Shown piece by piece: positions 7,580 through 15,538 of a stretch of DNA of 34,538 nucleotides. Source of the DNA: CAYMRB01 sp964392615 (GTDB lineage Bacteria > Planctomycetota > UBA8108); NCBI GenBank assembly GCA_964392615.1, contig CAYMRB010000046.1, forward strand, positions 1-34,538, given 5' to 3'. Positions within the stretch are counted from its first letter, which is position 1. The number at the start of each line of letters is the position of its first letter. The position numbers and the translations under genes are program-made. Under the pieces are notes generated by a model that saw nothing but the letters and a program-made list of their open reading frames with translations, had not been told where the DNA came from and made no database searches.

Positions 7580-9409
7580 ATGAAGCCCTTCCGATACGCC
7601 TTCGTTCTCGTTTTCATCTCACTTGCGTTTCTGGCCGTCGACTGCGCTCTCGTGCGACGACCGCGCGGACTGCAGCGAACCAAGTCTTCCGTCGATCGCT
7701 TCCTCGCGGATTGGGGGCAGCGCTATCGCGAGCTTCACTCGGCCGCGTACCACGCGGATTGGGGCCTGAACACTCGCATCGTCGAGGGTGACAAGACGAA
7801 CTCGGAGCGCTTTGAGGCGGCGCAGGGCGCGCTCGCGTCCTTCGTCGGCTCCGCGGAGGTCATCGAGCAGGCCCGCAAGCACCTCGCACGGCTGGGCGAG
7901 TTGACCCACCTGCAGAAGCGCCAGCTCGAAGCGATTCTGTACCGCGCCGCGAACTACCCGCAGACGATTCCCGAGGTCGTCGACGAACGGATCGCGGCGG
8001 AGGCTGCGCAGACCGAGGCCCTGTTCGGCTTCGAGTTCAAGATCGCCGACACGCCGGTCACGACGAACGACATCGACGACATCCTGCGCGACTCGACCAG
8101 CGAGATCGAACGACTCGCGGCCTGGCGCGCGTCGAAAGAGGTCGGCAAGGGGCTGAAGAAGGGGCTCGCGCGGCTCGTCGAGCTGCGCAACGCGAGCGTG
8201 CGCGCGCTCGACTACGACGATTTCTTCCACTACCAGGTCGCCGAGTACGGTCTGACGACCGACGAGATGATGGAGGTCTGCCAGCGCTTCGTGAGGGAGT
8301 TGCGGCCCCTCTACCGCGAGCTCCACACTTGGGCGCGCCACGAGCTGGCGAGTCGCTTCAAGGCAGAGCGGGTACCGGACCAGATTCCTGCGCACTGGCT
8401 GCCGAACCGATGGGGACAGAGCTGGCGCGACCTCGTCCAGGTCGAGGGGCTCGATCTCGATGGCGCTCTGAAGGAGCAGAGCGGCGAGTGGGTCATTCAG
8501 CAGGCCGAGGCCTTCTACGTCAGCTTGGGCTTCGAGCAGCTCCCCCAGACGTTCTGGAGCGACTCGAGCCTCTACCCGCTGCCGCCCGGCACGCCATACA
8601 AGAAGAACAACCACGCGAGCGCGTGGCATATGAACCTCGACCACGACGTGCGCTGCCTGATGAGCCTGAAGCCGAACGCGGACTGGTGGGAAACCACGCA
8701 TCACGAGCTCGGGCACATCTACTACTTCCTCGAGTACAGCCACCCCGGCGTGCCGATCGTTCTTCGAGAGGGCGCCAATCGCGGTTTCCACGAGGCGATC
8801 GGCAGCCTGCTCGGCCTCGCGTCGATGCAGAAGGCGTATCTGCAGGACCGCAAGCTCGTCGCCGCCGATGCCGAGACGGATGAGATCCGCACGCTTCTGC
8901 GCGAGGCGCTCGATTCGGTCGTCTTCATGCCGTTCGCAGCCGGCACGATGACGCACTTCGAGCGCGACCTTTACGCCGACGAGCTTCCGGCCGACGAGTA
9001 CAACGCTCGTTGGTGGGCGCACGTCGCGAAGTTCCAGGGCATCACCCCGCCGACGCCGCGCGGCGAGGAGTACTGCGACGCGGCCTCGAAGACTCACATC
9101 AACAACGATGCGGCGCAATACTACGACTACGCGATCTCCTACGTGCTTCTGCACCAATTCCACGCGCACATAGCGAAGGAGATTCTCGAGCAGGAACCGC
9201 GCAACACCAACTACTGGGGCAACAAGAAGGCCGGCGAGTTTCTGGGCGAAATCCTCCGCCTCGGCGCGACGCGAGACTGGCGCGAGGTGCTCCGCGACAC
9301 GATCGGAGAGGACATGAGCGCGCGAGCGATGCTCGACTACTTCGCGCCGCTGATGGACTACCTCAAAGAACAGAATCAGGGACGCGAGGCGACGTTGGAG
9401 GACGTGTGA
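7580..9409 (+). CDS. M2-family (ACE-like) zinc dipeptidyl carboxypeptidase
   Basis: A 609-residue metallopeptidase of family M2 (peptidyl-dipeptidase A, angiotensin-converting-enzyme-like). The zinc motif HELGH is at residues 375-379, and the third ligand is Glu405 in GANRGFHEAIG, a segment closely matching the ACE signature. One ACE catalytic domain is about 600 residues, so this is a single-domain enzyme. ATG 7580 begins a hydrophobic signal (MKPFRYAFVLVFISLAF); a GTG three codons upstream is possible. The signal ends in AVDC, an imperfect lipobox, so lipid anchoring is uncertain. It likely acts in the periplasm, removing C-terminal dipeptides from peptides (family knowledge). Its last 47 nt overlap the 3' end of the opposing GT2 gene. 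Confidence 0.92.
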   Translation: MKPFRYAFVLVFISLAFLAVDCALVRRPRGLQRTKSSVDRFLADWGQRYRELHSAAYHADWGLNTRIVEGDKTNSERFEAAQGALASFVGSAEVIEQARKHLARLGELTHLQKRQLEAILYRAANYPQTIPEVVDERIAAEAAQTEALFGFEFKIADTPVTTNDIDDILRDSTSEIERLAAWRASKEVGKGLKKGLARLVELRNASVRALDYDDFFHYQVAEYGLTTDEMMEVCQRFVRELRPLYRELHTWARHELASRFKAERVPDQIPAHWLPNRWGQSWRDLVQVEGLDLDGALKEQSGEWVIQQAEAFYVSLGFEQLPQTFWSDSSLYPLPPGTPYKKNNHASAWHMNLDHDVRCLMSLKPNADWWETTHHELGHIYYFLEYSHPGVPIVLREGANRGFHEAIGSLLGLASMQKAYLQDRKLVAADAETDEIRTLLREALDSVVFMPFAAGTMTHFERDLYADELPADEYNARWWAHVAKFQGITPPTPRGEEYCDAASKTHINNDAAQYYDYAISYVLLHQFHAHIAKEILEQEPRNTNYWGNKKAGEFLGEILRLGATRDWREVLRDTIGEDMSARAMLDYFAPLMDYLKEQNQGREATLEDV

Positions 9410-10415
9410 TCTGTTCTTCCAGTTCCTCGTGACGAGCCGCGTCGGCGTCGCGAGCTGCATCACGGTTGTCGCGTTCGGGTGGGCCGCCTGCCGGATCGGG
9501 CCGCGGCACCCACAGCATGCGCCAAGCGAATCGCATCCATTTCACCGCGGCGTAACCCGACCAGTATAGCTTGCGGGTCAGCGGCAGAGGCGACGTCAAC
9601 GCCCCGAGAGCGAGCAGGACGTTCGGCGTGACGCGGCCGAGGCCCGCCCGCAGGCGGCGCAGGTCGCGGTCGAAGATGCGGCAGTACGCCAAGTATGACT
9701 TCACCTCGCGATCGACGCGCACGCCGAGCGACTCGTTGTGCGAGTGCCGCACCCGAGCGCGGGGTTCATACACCGTGCGGTACCCTTGGCCGAGAGCCCA
9801 GCGCGCCCACTCCATGTCCTCGCAGTACGGAAGCTCGGCAAACGGGTGACGCATCCAGAGCGAGCGACGGATGCACGCCGCGGCGTTCGAGAACACGAGT
9901 AGACTCTCGTCGTCGCGCTCATCGTCCGTCGCGAGATCGAGGGACCGCGTCATGCCGATCGGAGGAAAGAGCCCCGCCAGACGCTGCCGTTCGTACTGGT
10001 CGGCGTCGTCCCACGGCAGCTCGCGGCTGTGGACGCCGGCCACCGACGAGTCGTCGAAGTGACGTGTCAGCTGTTCGAGCCAGCACCGACCCTGCGGCAC
10101 GACGTGGGCCGAGAGGAGCACGACGAGCGACGCGTTCGTCCGCTCGATTCCGCTGTTGAGTGCCGACGAGTACGTGAAGCTGGCCGGCGGTATCTCGAGC
10201 ACGCCGACGCCGAACGATCGCGCGATCTCCACCGTGCGGTCGGTGGATCCCGAATCGACGACGAGCACCTCCCCGACGCCGTCGAGGTCCTGAGTCCGCA
10301 GGGCCTCGAGGCACTCGCCGATGCGGGCCTCCTCGTCGCGGGCGCGAATCACGACCGAGACGAGAGGGCGCGAGCCACCAGGCTGCAGGTTGTCTTCGGG
10401 GTCGCTCAATCTCAT
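9363..10415 (-). CDS. family 2 glycosyltransferase
   Basis: A 350-residue GT-A glycosyltransferase. The N-terminal nucleotide-sugar region has PLVSVVIRARDEEARIGECL and VVDSGSTDRT. The place of the usual DxD metal motif reads LLSAHVVP (SAH), so the acidic motif is not obvious. A later acidic segment, LPYCEDMEWARW, fits the ED catalytic region of GT2 enzymes. The C-terminus has a hydrophobic, basic stretch that may associate with the membrane. It starts at ATG 10415, overlapping the preceding AP-superfamily gene by 4 nt (ATGA), so it is the last gene of the flippase operon. It should add a sugar to a surface glycan or lipid-linked intermediate; donor and acceptor are unknown. Its end overlaps the convergent M2 peptidase gene by 47 nt. 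Confidence 0.9.
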   Translation of the reverse strand: MRLSDPEDNLQPGGSRPLVSVVIRARDEEARIGECLEALRTQDLDGVGEVLVVDSGSTDRTVEIARSFGVGVLEIPPASFTYSSALNSGIERTNASLVVLLSAHVVPQGRCWLEQLTRHFDDSSVAGVHSRELPWDDADQYERQRLAGLFPPIGMTRSLDLATDDERDDESLLVFSNAAACIRRSLWMRHPFAELPYCEDMEWARWALGQGYRTVYEPRARVRHSHNESLGVRVDREVKSYLAYCRIFDRDLRRLRAGLGRVTPNVLLALGALTSPLPLTRKLYWSGYAAVKWMRFAWRMLWVPRPDPAGGPPERDNRDAARDADAARHEELEEQITRPPTSPRVPDSVL

Positions 10416-11623
10416 CGGCTCAGCTCTTCGACGTTGCGAAACTCGGCTGTGTTCCCCTGCGCGTTCCGGATCAACGCGTGAAGATCGGTCATCGCGAGAA
10501 CGCCGTCGGGGATTTCCGGCAGCGGCGCCTCGTGCGTGTGGACCACGAGCGCGCCGACATCGTCGTCGCCGCCGGGAAGGTAGCCGTGCATGCCACGCAG
10601 CGGCGCACCGCGGTGGAAGAAGCATGGCGAGAACAGCGCGCCCTCCTCGAGGCAGAAGAAGACGTCGCCGAACGTGTCACGGTGGTACCGGCAGCCGAGA
10701 GCGGGCAGCTCGTCCGGATCGACGACGCGCCCTCCTTCGATCGTCGCGAGCCGCTCGCGCAACCGTCGCGCGTCGTCCGGGCGCTCGCACCAGAAGCGGG
10801 CCATCGTCGAGTCGACGAAGTAGTCGATGCCGACGCGCGTGCGAGGTTCGTCGGGATCGATTCCGAGATGCGCCTCGACATCGATCGTCCGATGCACCTC
10901 CACCGCGCCGTGATCTCCGAAAACCGCCAGCAGGAACGGCTCCTTCCAGCGCTCGACGCACAGAGCGTGGAAGCGTTCGATCGCGCCGTCGATGTCCGCG
11001 AGCACCGGCAGCACGCGATCGCTGTCGGGGCCGTGCTCGTGTTGCGTCCAGTCGAGCTCGGCGAAGTGGACCCACGCGAAACGGCTGTCCTGACGCAGTC
11101 GTGATCTCGCGAGCGACGTGAGGTTTGCCGTCCTCTGGTCGTCGTGCGGATAGCCGAAGTACGCGATCTCGGACTCCTGATACTCCGCCAGCACGGATCG
11201 CTTGCCGGGGAGATACTGCGGATCGAGCGGCGACAGCGGCTCGGCGTATCGCAGCTTGACCAGCTGGTCCCACGGCACGCCCGATAGATCCCACAGGGGC
11301 GCGACCCTGTGGTTCCTTATGCGTCGCAGACGGTTCGCGACTCGAAACGCGACGCGCTTGGCGCGGACCTTGCGCAGCGGCGGCGGCACGCAGCGCAGCC
11401 AGCGGAACGTGCCGCCTGACGACGCGCGCTCGTACAGGAAGACGAGTCCGGAGTCGGCCGGTTCGAGGCCGTAGAAGATCGCGGGTCGGATGCCCGCGAA
11501 TCCGAACGTGTCCCGGATCGACCTGCGCAAGCCGCCGGCCGCCAGCGATGCCGTGAACGGCATCCGCTCGGGGGTGACCCAATCGTGACGCAGAGCGTCG
11601 ACAAGAACGATGGCGATTCTCAA
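10412..11623 (-). CDS. alkaline-phosphatase-superfamily phosphodiesterase/phosphotransferase-like protein
   Basis: A 403-residue protein with the metal-ligand pattern of type I phosphodiesterase/nucleotide pyrophosphatase-like enzymes: Asp9 in VLVDALRHD, Asp191 and His195 in ELDWTQHEHGPDS, Asp237/His238 in FGDHGA, and His346 in GMHGYLPGG. The nucleophile region reads FGFAGIRPAIFYG, and I cannot place a Thr, Ser or Cys nucleophile with confidence, which is odd. There is no signal peptide. The start is judged to be TTG 11623: its TTGA overlaps the stop of the nucleotidyltransferase gene, and AGGAAGGAA lies 8 nt upstream. Its position between a nucleotidyltransferase and a GT2, downstream of a flippase, suggests removal or transfer of a phospho-group on a glycan precursor (inference). 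Confidence 0.8.
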   Translation of the reverse strand: MRIAIVLVDALRHDWVTPERMPFTASLAAGGLRRSIRDTFGFAGIRPAIFYGLEPADSGLVFLYERASSGGTFRWLRCVPPPLRKVRAKRVAFRVANRLRRIRNHRVAPLWDLSGVPWDQLVKLRYAEPLSPLDPQYLPGKRSVLAEYQESEIAYFGYPHDDQRTANLTSLARSRLRQDSRFAWVHFAELDWTQHEHGPDSDRVLPVLADIDGAIERFHALCVERWKEPFLLAVFGDHGAVEVHRTIDVEAHLGIDPDEPRTRVGIDYFVDSTMARFWCERPDDARRLRERLATIEGGRVVDPDELPALGCRYHRDTFGDVFFCLEEGALFSPCFFHRGAPLRGMHGYLPGGDDDVGALVVHTHEAPLPEIPDGVLAMTDLHALIRNAQGNTAEFRNVEELSR

Positions 11624-12699
11624 GGCTGCGGTTCCTTCCTGAGGGAATACCAGCGTCGGATTCCGGCGCGCACGTCGTCGCTCCAGCTCGCCCCGGCTCT
11701 CTCGACGCCGGCCGCGCGTGCGAGAGTCTCGCGTCGTCGATCGCCCGCGGACTGCTGCTCGTCGGCGACGAGGTCGAGCAGGAATCGATCGAGTTCGCGA
11801 CACGCGTCACCGCCCATGAGCAGACGCGCGATGCCGCGCAGAGTCCGCGTCGGCGCGACACTCCGAAAGTGAATCGTGCGGCGGATGGACTCCAGCCGGC
11901 GACAGCGCGGCCACGCCGACGCGAAGAGCTCGAGCAGGCTGGCGACCCAGAAGTCTCTTGCCTCGGCCCAGAACGCGGCCGGATCGATCGAGTCGTCTCC
12001 CGCCGCGTCGACCTTGACCGCCAGTGCGCGCTCCGCGAGAGCGAGCTCCTCGGCGGTCGCGAACGTCGCGAAGCGTGCGACCTTGTCGCGATATCTCGTC
12101 GCGTACAGCCCTCGGCAGATCAGTCGCGCGTCGACGCCGGCGAGGATCGCCTTGGCCGATTGGTAGAGCACTCGGCGGAGCTCTTCGCCGACCGGGCGAC
12201 CTTCCGGCCGACCTTCCAGGAGCGTGACGAGCCGATTGCGCAGCAGGTTCTCGGCTTCCCACAGCGGCAGGCGGGACGCGTCGAACGACGGCAACGCGCT
12301 CAATACGGTCGGATCGCCGCGCACGACGCGGTGCCCGGCCTGCAGATCGAGGACCTCCATCGTCAGCCGGTGGTGCGCGAGCTCTCCGGCGATGAGCGGC
12401 AGCAGATCGACCTCCGTTACGGCGACCTTCGAGAGCACCTCTTGTCGAGCGTCGAGAAGAGCTCGGCGTTCGATCGGCTCTCGGACGACGAGGAACACAT
12501 CCAGATCGTTGCGAGGCGCGGGACCGCGATCGGTGTCGACGAACGCACCTTCGCCGCGACCGAAGCTCCCTCCGAGGACGACCGCGACGAGACGACGGCC
12601 GAGACGTCTCTCTAGCACGTCGGCTGCCGTGTCGAGATCTTCACGCAGCGCTTCCTCGCACCGGGCGGTCGTGCTCGCATGATTCTCGCAGGTGCTCAC
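11620..12699 (-). CDS. DNA-polymerase-beta-fold nucleotidyltransferase of unknown substrate
   Basis: A 359-residue protein. The N-terminal third carries the nucleotidyltransferase signature VLGGSFGRGEG (residues 41-51) followed by NDLDVFLV (Asp65, Asp67), the metal-binding pair. The remainder is helical with no motif I recognise (WEAENLLRNRLVTLL, LYQSAKAILAG, RRTIHFRS), and it is much longer than MNT-type antitoxin nucleotidyltransferases. The GTG start at 12699 overlaps the flippase stop (GTGA) and has CGGAGGGG 8 nt upstream. The open frame extends much further upstream, but that part is the shadow of the flippase. It could activate a sugar or alcohol as a nucleotide derivative or modify a glycan; the context supports a role in envelope glycan synthesis, but this is inference. 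Confidence 0.8.
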   Translation of the reverse strand: MSTCENHASTTARCEEALREDLDTAADVLERRLGRRLVAVVLGGSFGRGEGAFVDTDRGPAPRNDLDVFLVVREPIERRALLDARQEVLSKVAVTEVDLLPLIAGELAHHRLTMEVLDLQAGHRVVRGDPTVLSALPSFDASRLPLWEAENLLRNRLVTLLEGRPEGRPVGEELRRVLYQSAKAILAGVDARLICRGLYATRYRDKVARFATFATAEELALAERALAVKVDAAGDDSIDPAAFWAEARDFWVASLLELFASAWPRCRRLESIRRTIHFRSVAPTRTLRGIARLLMGGDACRELDRFLLDLVADEQQSAGDRRRETLARAAGVERAGASWSDDVRAGIRRWYSLRKEPQP

Positions 12700-14213
12700 G
12701 TCGATCGCCCCTCCGAGCAGAACACCGCGACGAGCTCCGATAGGTGGGCCTTCTCCGAGCAGACGACGCCGACGACCGCGACGATTCCGAGCAGCGCGGC
12801 GAGCAGCGCGAAGGCCCACGCGGTGTGGGGGACGCCGACGGCGACGGCGGCCACTCCCGCGATCAGGACGACGGCAGCGACGAGAGCTGGCCGCGCGAGG
12901 ATTCTGGCGAGCGATGTTCCCGGCAGGTCCTGGCGGACGAAGCGGGGTACGACGAAGGCGAGGTTGCACCCGATCGCGATGCACACGGTGATCGCGATGC
13001 CCGTGATTCCGGCCCACCGCGCCGCGAACGATCCGGCAACGGCGAGCACGCTCAGGCCGATCACGCTCGTCAGCAGCTGGTGCCGCGTCTTGCCGCGCGA
13101 TTGGTAGAGAGGCACCCAGTAGCTCATGGGGCACCGCAGGGCAGCGAGCGCGAACAGGAGCTGCATCGGCACGGTCGCCGGAATCCACTCCTCACCGAGC
13201 ACGCCGCGCACGAAGAGCGGCGTCGTCACGACGCCGACGGCTCCGGCGGTGAAGAAGAAGTAGGCTGACGCGCGCGTCAGGCTCTCGAATGTCTTGCGCA
13301 GGGCGTCCTCGTCGTCGCCGAGCCGCGAGAAGACGGACAACGCGACCAAGACGAGCGGGACGTTGAGCGTCATGAAGTACGCGGGGAAGCGGTAGGCCAT
13401 GTGGTAGTGGCCCAGCGACTCGAGGCCGAGAAGCGAGACGACGAAAGCGTCGTCAAGGTGTAAATACACGCAGACGAGCACGCTGTTCGCGACGAGGGGC
13501 AACGCGAACGCGAGCACTTCGCGCAGCGGCGGCCGGTGGTCGGTCGTCGTCGGCTTGTCCCGCCGCGCCACGAGCACGGACGCCGCCAGCAGGACGACGA
13601 CTTCGCGGGTCGCGAAGCCGATCGCCAGCGCGACGGGGCCGGGCCAGCGCCACGCGATCCCCAGCGTCACGGCGACCTGCACGGGCAGCGCGACGAGCTC
13701 GGGAATCACGGAACGCCCGAACGCGAGGGCTCGCTCGAAGGGCGCGCGGACGATGTAGGAGAACGGCGCGAGCAGCGATGCCACGAGGCAGATGCGCAGC
13801 GTCGGAAGGAGGTCTGCAGCTCCGAAGGCGCCGAGCGCGATCGGCGCCGCAGCTTGCGCGACGACGAACACCGAGCCGGAAACGACCGCCTGCAATGCGA
13901 TGAGCCGGCCGATTCCGGGCTCTCCGCCCTCGTCGCGAACGTGGATCAGCCACGCGTTGAGGTGCAGGAGAGTGCACGCGATCACGCCGTTGGCCACGAG
14001 CATGCAAGTCACGAACCGGCCGACATCGCCGGACGCGATGAGATGGGCGATCGCGATCTGCAGTCCGGCGCCGAGCCCGAACCGAACGCCGAGGGCGCCC
14101 GCCTGCAAGACGATCCCGCGACCGGCGCGACGCAAGGTCGAGCGGATCGGGTCGATCGAGGCAGTCGCAACGGACTGTTCAGCAGGCACGTTCTCGGAAC
14201 TCCCCTCCGTCAC
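12696..14213 (-). CDS. Wzx-like polysaccharide/lipid-linked oligosaccharide flippase
   Basis: A 505-residue integral membrane protein with about 12 hydrophobic segments spread through the chain. It begins after a ~25-residue cytoplasmic lead that includes STLRRAGRGIVLQAGALGVRF. The length and segment pattern, including LGLESLGHYHMAYRFP in the second half, match the MOP-superfamily (Wzx/RfbX-like) flippases that move lipid-linked glycans across the inner membrane. The start is GTG 14213; a later GTG near residue 9 is possible. It is the first gene of a four-gene overlapping operon with the nucleotidyltransferase, AP-superfamily protein and GT2. A 128-bp gap separates it from the divergent GT2 gene; no clear promoter pair was seen there. 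Confidence 0.9.
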   Translation of the reverse strand: MTEGSSENVPAEQSVATASIDPIRSTLRRAGRGIVLQAGALGVRFGLGAGLQIAIAHLIASGDVGRFVTCMLVANGVIACTLLHLNAWLIHVRDEGGEPGIGRLIALQAVVSGSVFVVAQAAAPIALGAFGAADLLPTLRICLVASLLAPFSYIVRAPFERALAFGRSVIPELVALPVQVAVTLGIAWRWPGPVALAIGFATREVVVLLAASVLVARRDKPTTTDHRPPLREVLAFALPLVANSVLVCVYLHLDDAFVVSLLGLESLGHYHMAYRFPAYFMTLNVPLVLVALSVFSRLGDDEDALRKTFESLTRASAYFFFTAGAVGVVTTPLFVRGVLGEEWIPATVPMQLLFALAALRCPMSYWVPLYQSRGKTRHQLLTSVIGLSVLAVAGSFAARWAGITGIAITVCIAIGCNLAFVVPRFVRQDLPGTSLARILARPALVAAVVLIAGVAAVAVGVPHTAWAFALLAALLGIVAVVGVVCSEKAHLSELVAVFCSEGRST

Positions 14214-14341
14214 CGAAGAGCGGCTCGCGACCGGTCGTCGCGATACCGATATCTCCGCTCCTATTTCGGCAGGTTGGACGGTGGAGACTCAGCCGAATCC
14301 GTCCGAGAACCGTCAAGTTTGCACCCTCGAATGTCGGATGG

Positions 14342-15538
14342 ATGATGGCGTCAGCGTCCCGTTCTCGACGGATGGCCAGAGAAGAGCGTCGAAGAGGTTC
14401 CGCGTCCGTGCCCGAGCCGACCGTCAGCGTCATCATCGTGACCCGAAACAGCCTCGCGTACCTGCCCGGCTGCTTCGAGTCGCTCGAGGCGCAGACCCTT
14501 CGTCCCGCGGAGGTCGTCGTCGTCGACAACGGATCGACAGACGGCTCGGCGGCATGGGTTCGCGAATGCGCGCCGACCGCCCGGCTGCTGTGCCACGACA
14601 CCAACCACGGCTTCTGTGCGGCGAACAACCTGGGCATCGCGGAGTCGACCGGCGAGTTCGTCTTCCTTCTCAACGCCGACATCGAGCTCGAGTCGGAGTA
14701 TCTTCGCGCCGTCGTCACGGCGATCGCGAGCGATCCGGCGAACGGGTGGGGGGCCGGTAAACTGCTGCGGCTCGACTCGCGCCGTCGTCCCGTGCGCGTG
14801 ATCGACTCGGCGGGAGAGGTCGTCACCCGCAGTCGGCGCATGGTCAACCGGGGCGACCAGGAGGTGGACGAGGGCCAGTTCGACGCGCGCGAGGAGATCT
14901 TCGGAGTCACGGCCGCGGCCGCGATCTACCGCCGCTCGATGCTCGAGGACATCCGTCTCGGCGATCAGTTCTTCGACGAGGACTACTTCGCGTACCTCGA
15001 GGACTGCGATCTGAACTGGCGCGCCCGACTGCGAGATTGGCGCTGCGTCTACGATCCGACCGCCGTCGCGTTTCACGCCCGGCACCATGGTCGCCGACTG
15101 CCGGTCCTCTTCCGGCGTCACGCGTTCGCGAATCGCTACATCAGCATTCTGAAGAACGAGACCGCGTGGAACCTCGTCCTGGCGCTGCCTCACCTGGTCG
15201 CGTACGACAGCCTCCTCCTGTTGCGAACGCTCGTGCGCGAGCCGGCGGTGCTGCTCGGGTTCGGCAAGGTGCTCCGTCTACTGCCGCGCGTTCTGCGTAT
15301 GCGGCGGGCGATTCAGCGGTCGCGCAAGGCGACGTCGCGGTCCCTCCGCGAGTGGATGCGGCCGGAGGGGTGGGGCGAGCGCGTCGCGTCGTTCCTGCGC
15401 ACAGGTAAACCCTGGCGTCGGGTGACGTTCGAACGTCGACCGAGCAACGAGGCTCGAGGCGAAGCCGAACACGACGCGGGCGAGGTCGCGACCGATCGGT
15501 CAACCTCGCCGGACCGCACGATCGAGCACTCGCGTTAG
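14342..15538 (+). CDS. family 2 glycosyltransferase (rhamnosyltransferase-like)
   Basis: A 398-residue GT2 enzyme. PTVSVIIVTRNSLAYLPGC begins the catalytic domain, and VVVDNGSTDGS, NHGFCAANNLGI and LLNADIELE (the DxD-equivalent) follow; this set is typical of WbbL/rhamnosyltransferase-type GT2s. EDYFAYLEDCDLNWRARLRDW is the conserved catalytic ED segment. The C-terminal 120 residues hold an amphipathic hydrophobic region and an acidic tail. Candidate starts are ATG 14342, ATG 14345, ATG 14372 and GTG 14408; none has a decisive ribosome site and the catalytic domain begins just after the last. The gene is divergent from the flippase operon and probably acts on the same glycan. Its stop overlaps the convergent protease-like gene by 4 nt. 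Confidence 0.9.
   Translation: MMASASRSRRMAREERRRGSASVPEPTVSVIIVTRNSLAYLPGCFESLEAQTLRPAEVVVVDNGSTDGSAAWVRECAPTARLLCHDTNHGFCAANNLGIAESTGEFVFLLNADIELESEYLRAVVTAIASDPANGWGAGKLLRLDSRRRPVRVIDSAGEVVTRSRRMVNRGDQEVDEGQFDAREEIFGVTAAAAIYRRSMLEDIRLGDQFFDEDYFAYLEDCDLNWRARLRDWRCVYDPTAVAFHARHHGRRLPVLFRRHAFANRYISILKNETAWNLVLALPHLVAYDSLLLLRTLVREPAVLLGFGKVLRLLPRVLRMRRAIQRSRKATSRSLREWMRPEGWGERVASFLRTGKPWRRVTFERRPSNEARGEAEHDAGEVATDRSTSPDRTIEHSR

Noticed and set aside
7619..9463. Minus-strand 614-codon open frame opposite the M2 peptidase
   Set aside because: The peptidase has unmistakable catalytic motifs; the opposite frame has none and is a codon-bias shadow.
12700..13188. Upstream extension of the nucleotidyltransferase to 13188
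   Set aside because: The extra residues overlap the flippase gene out of frame; GTG 12699 has a strong ribosome site and a GTGA overlap.
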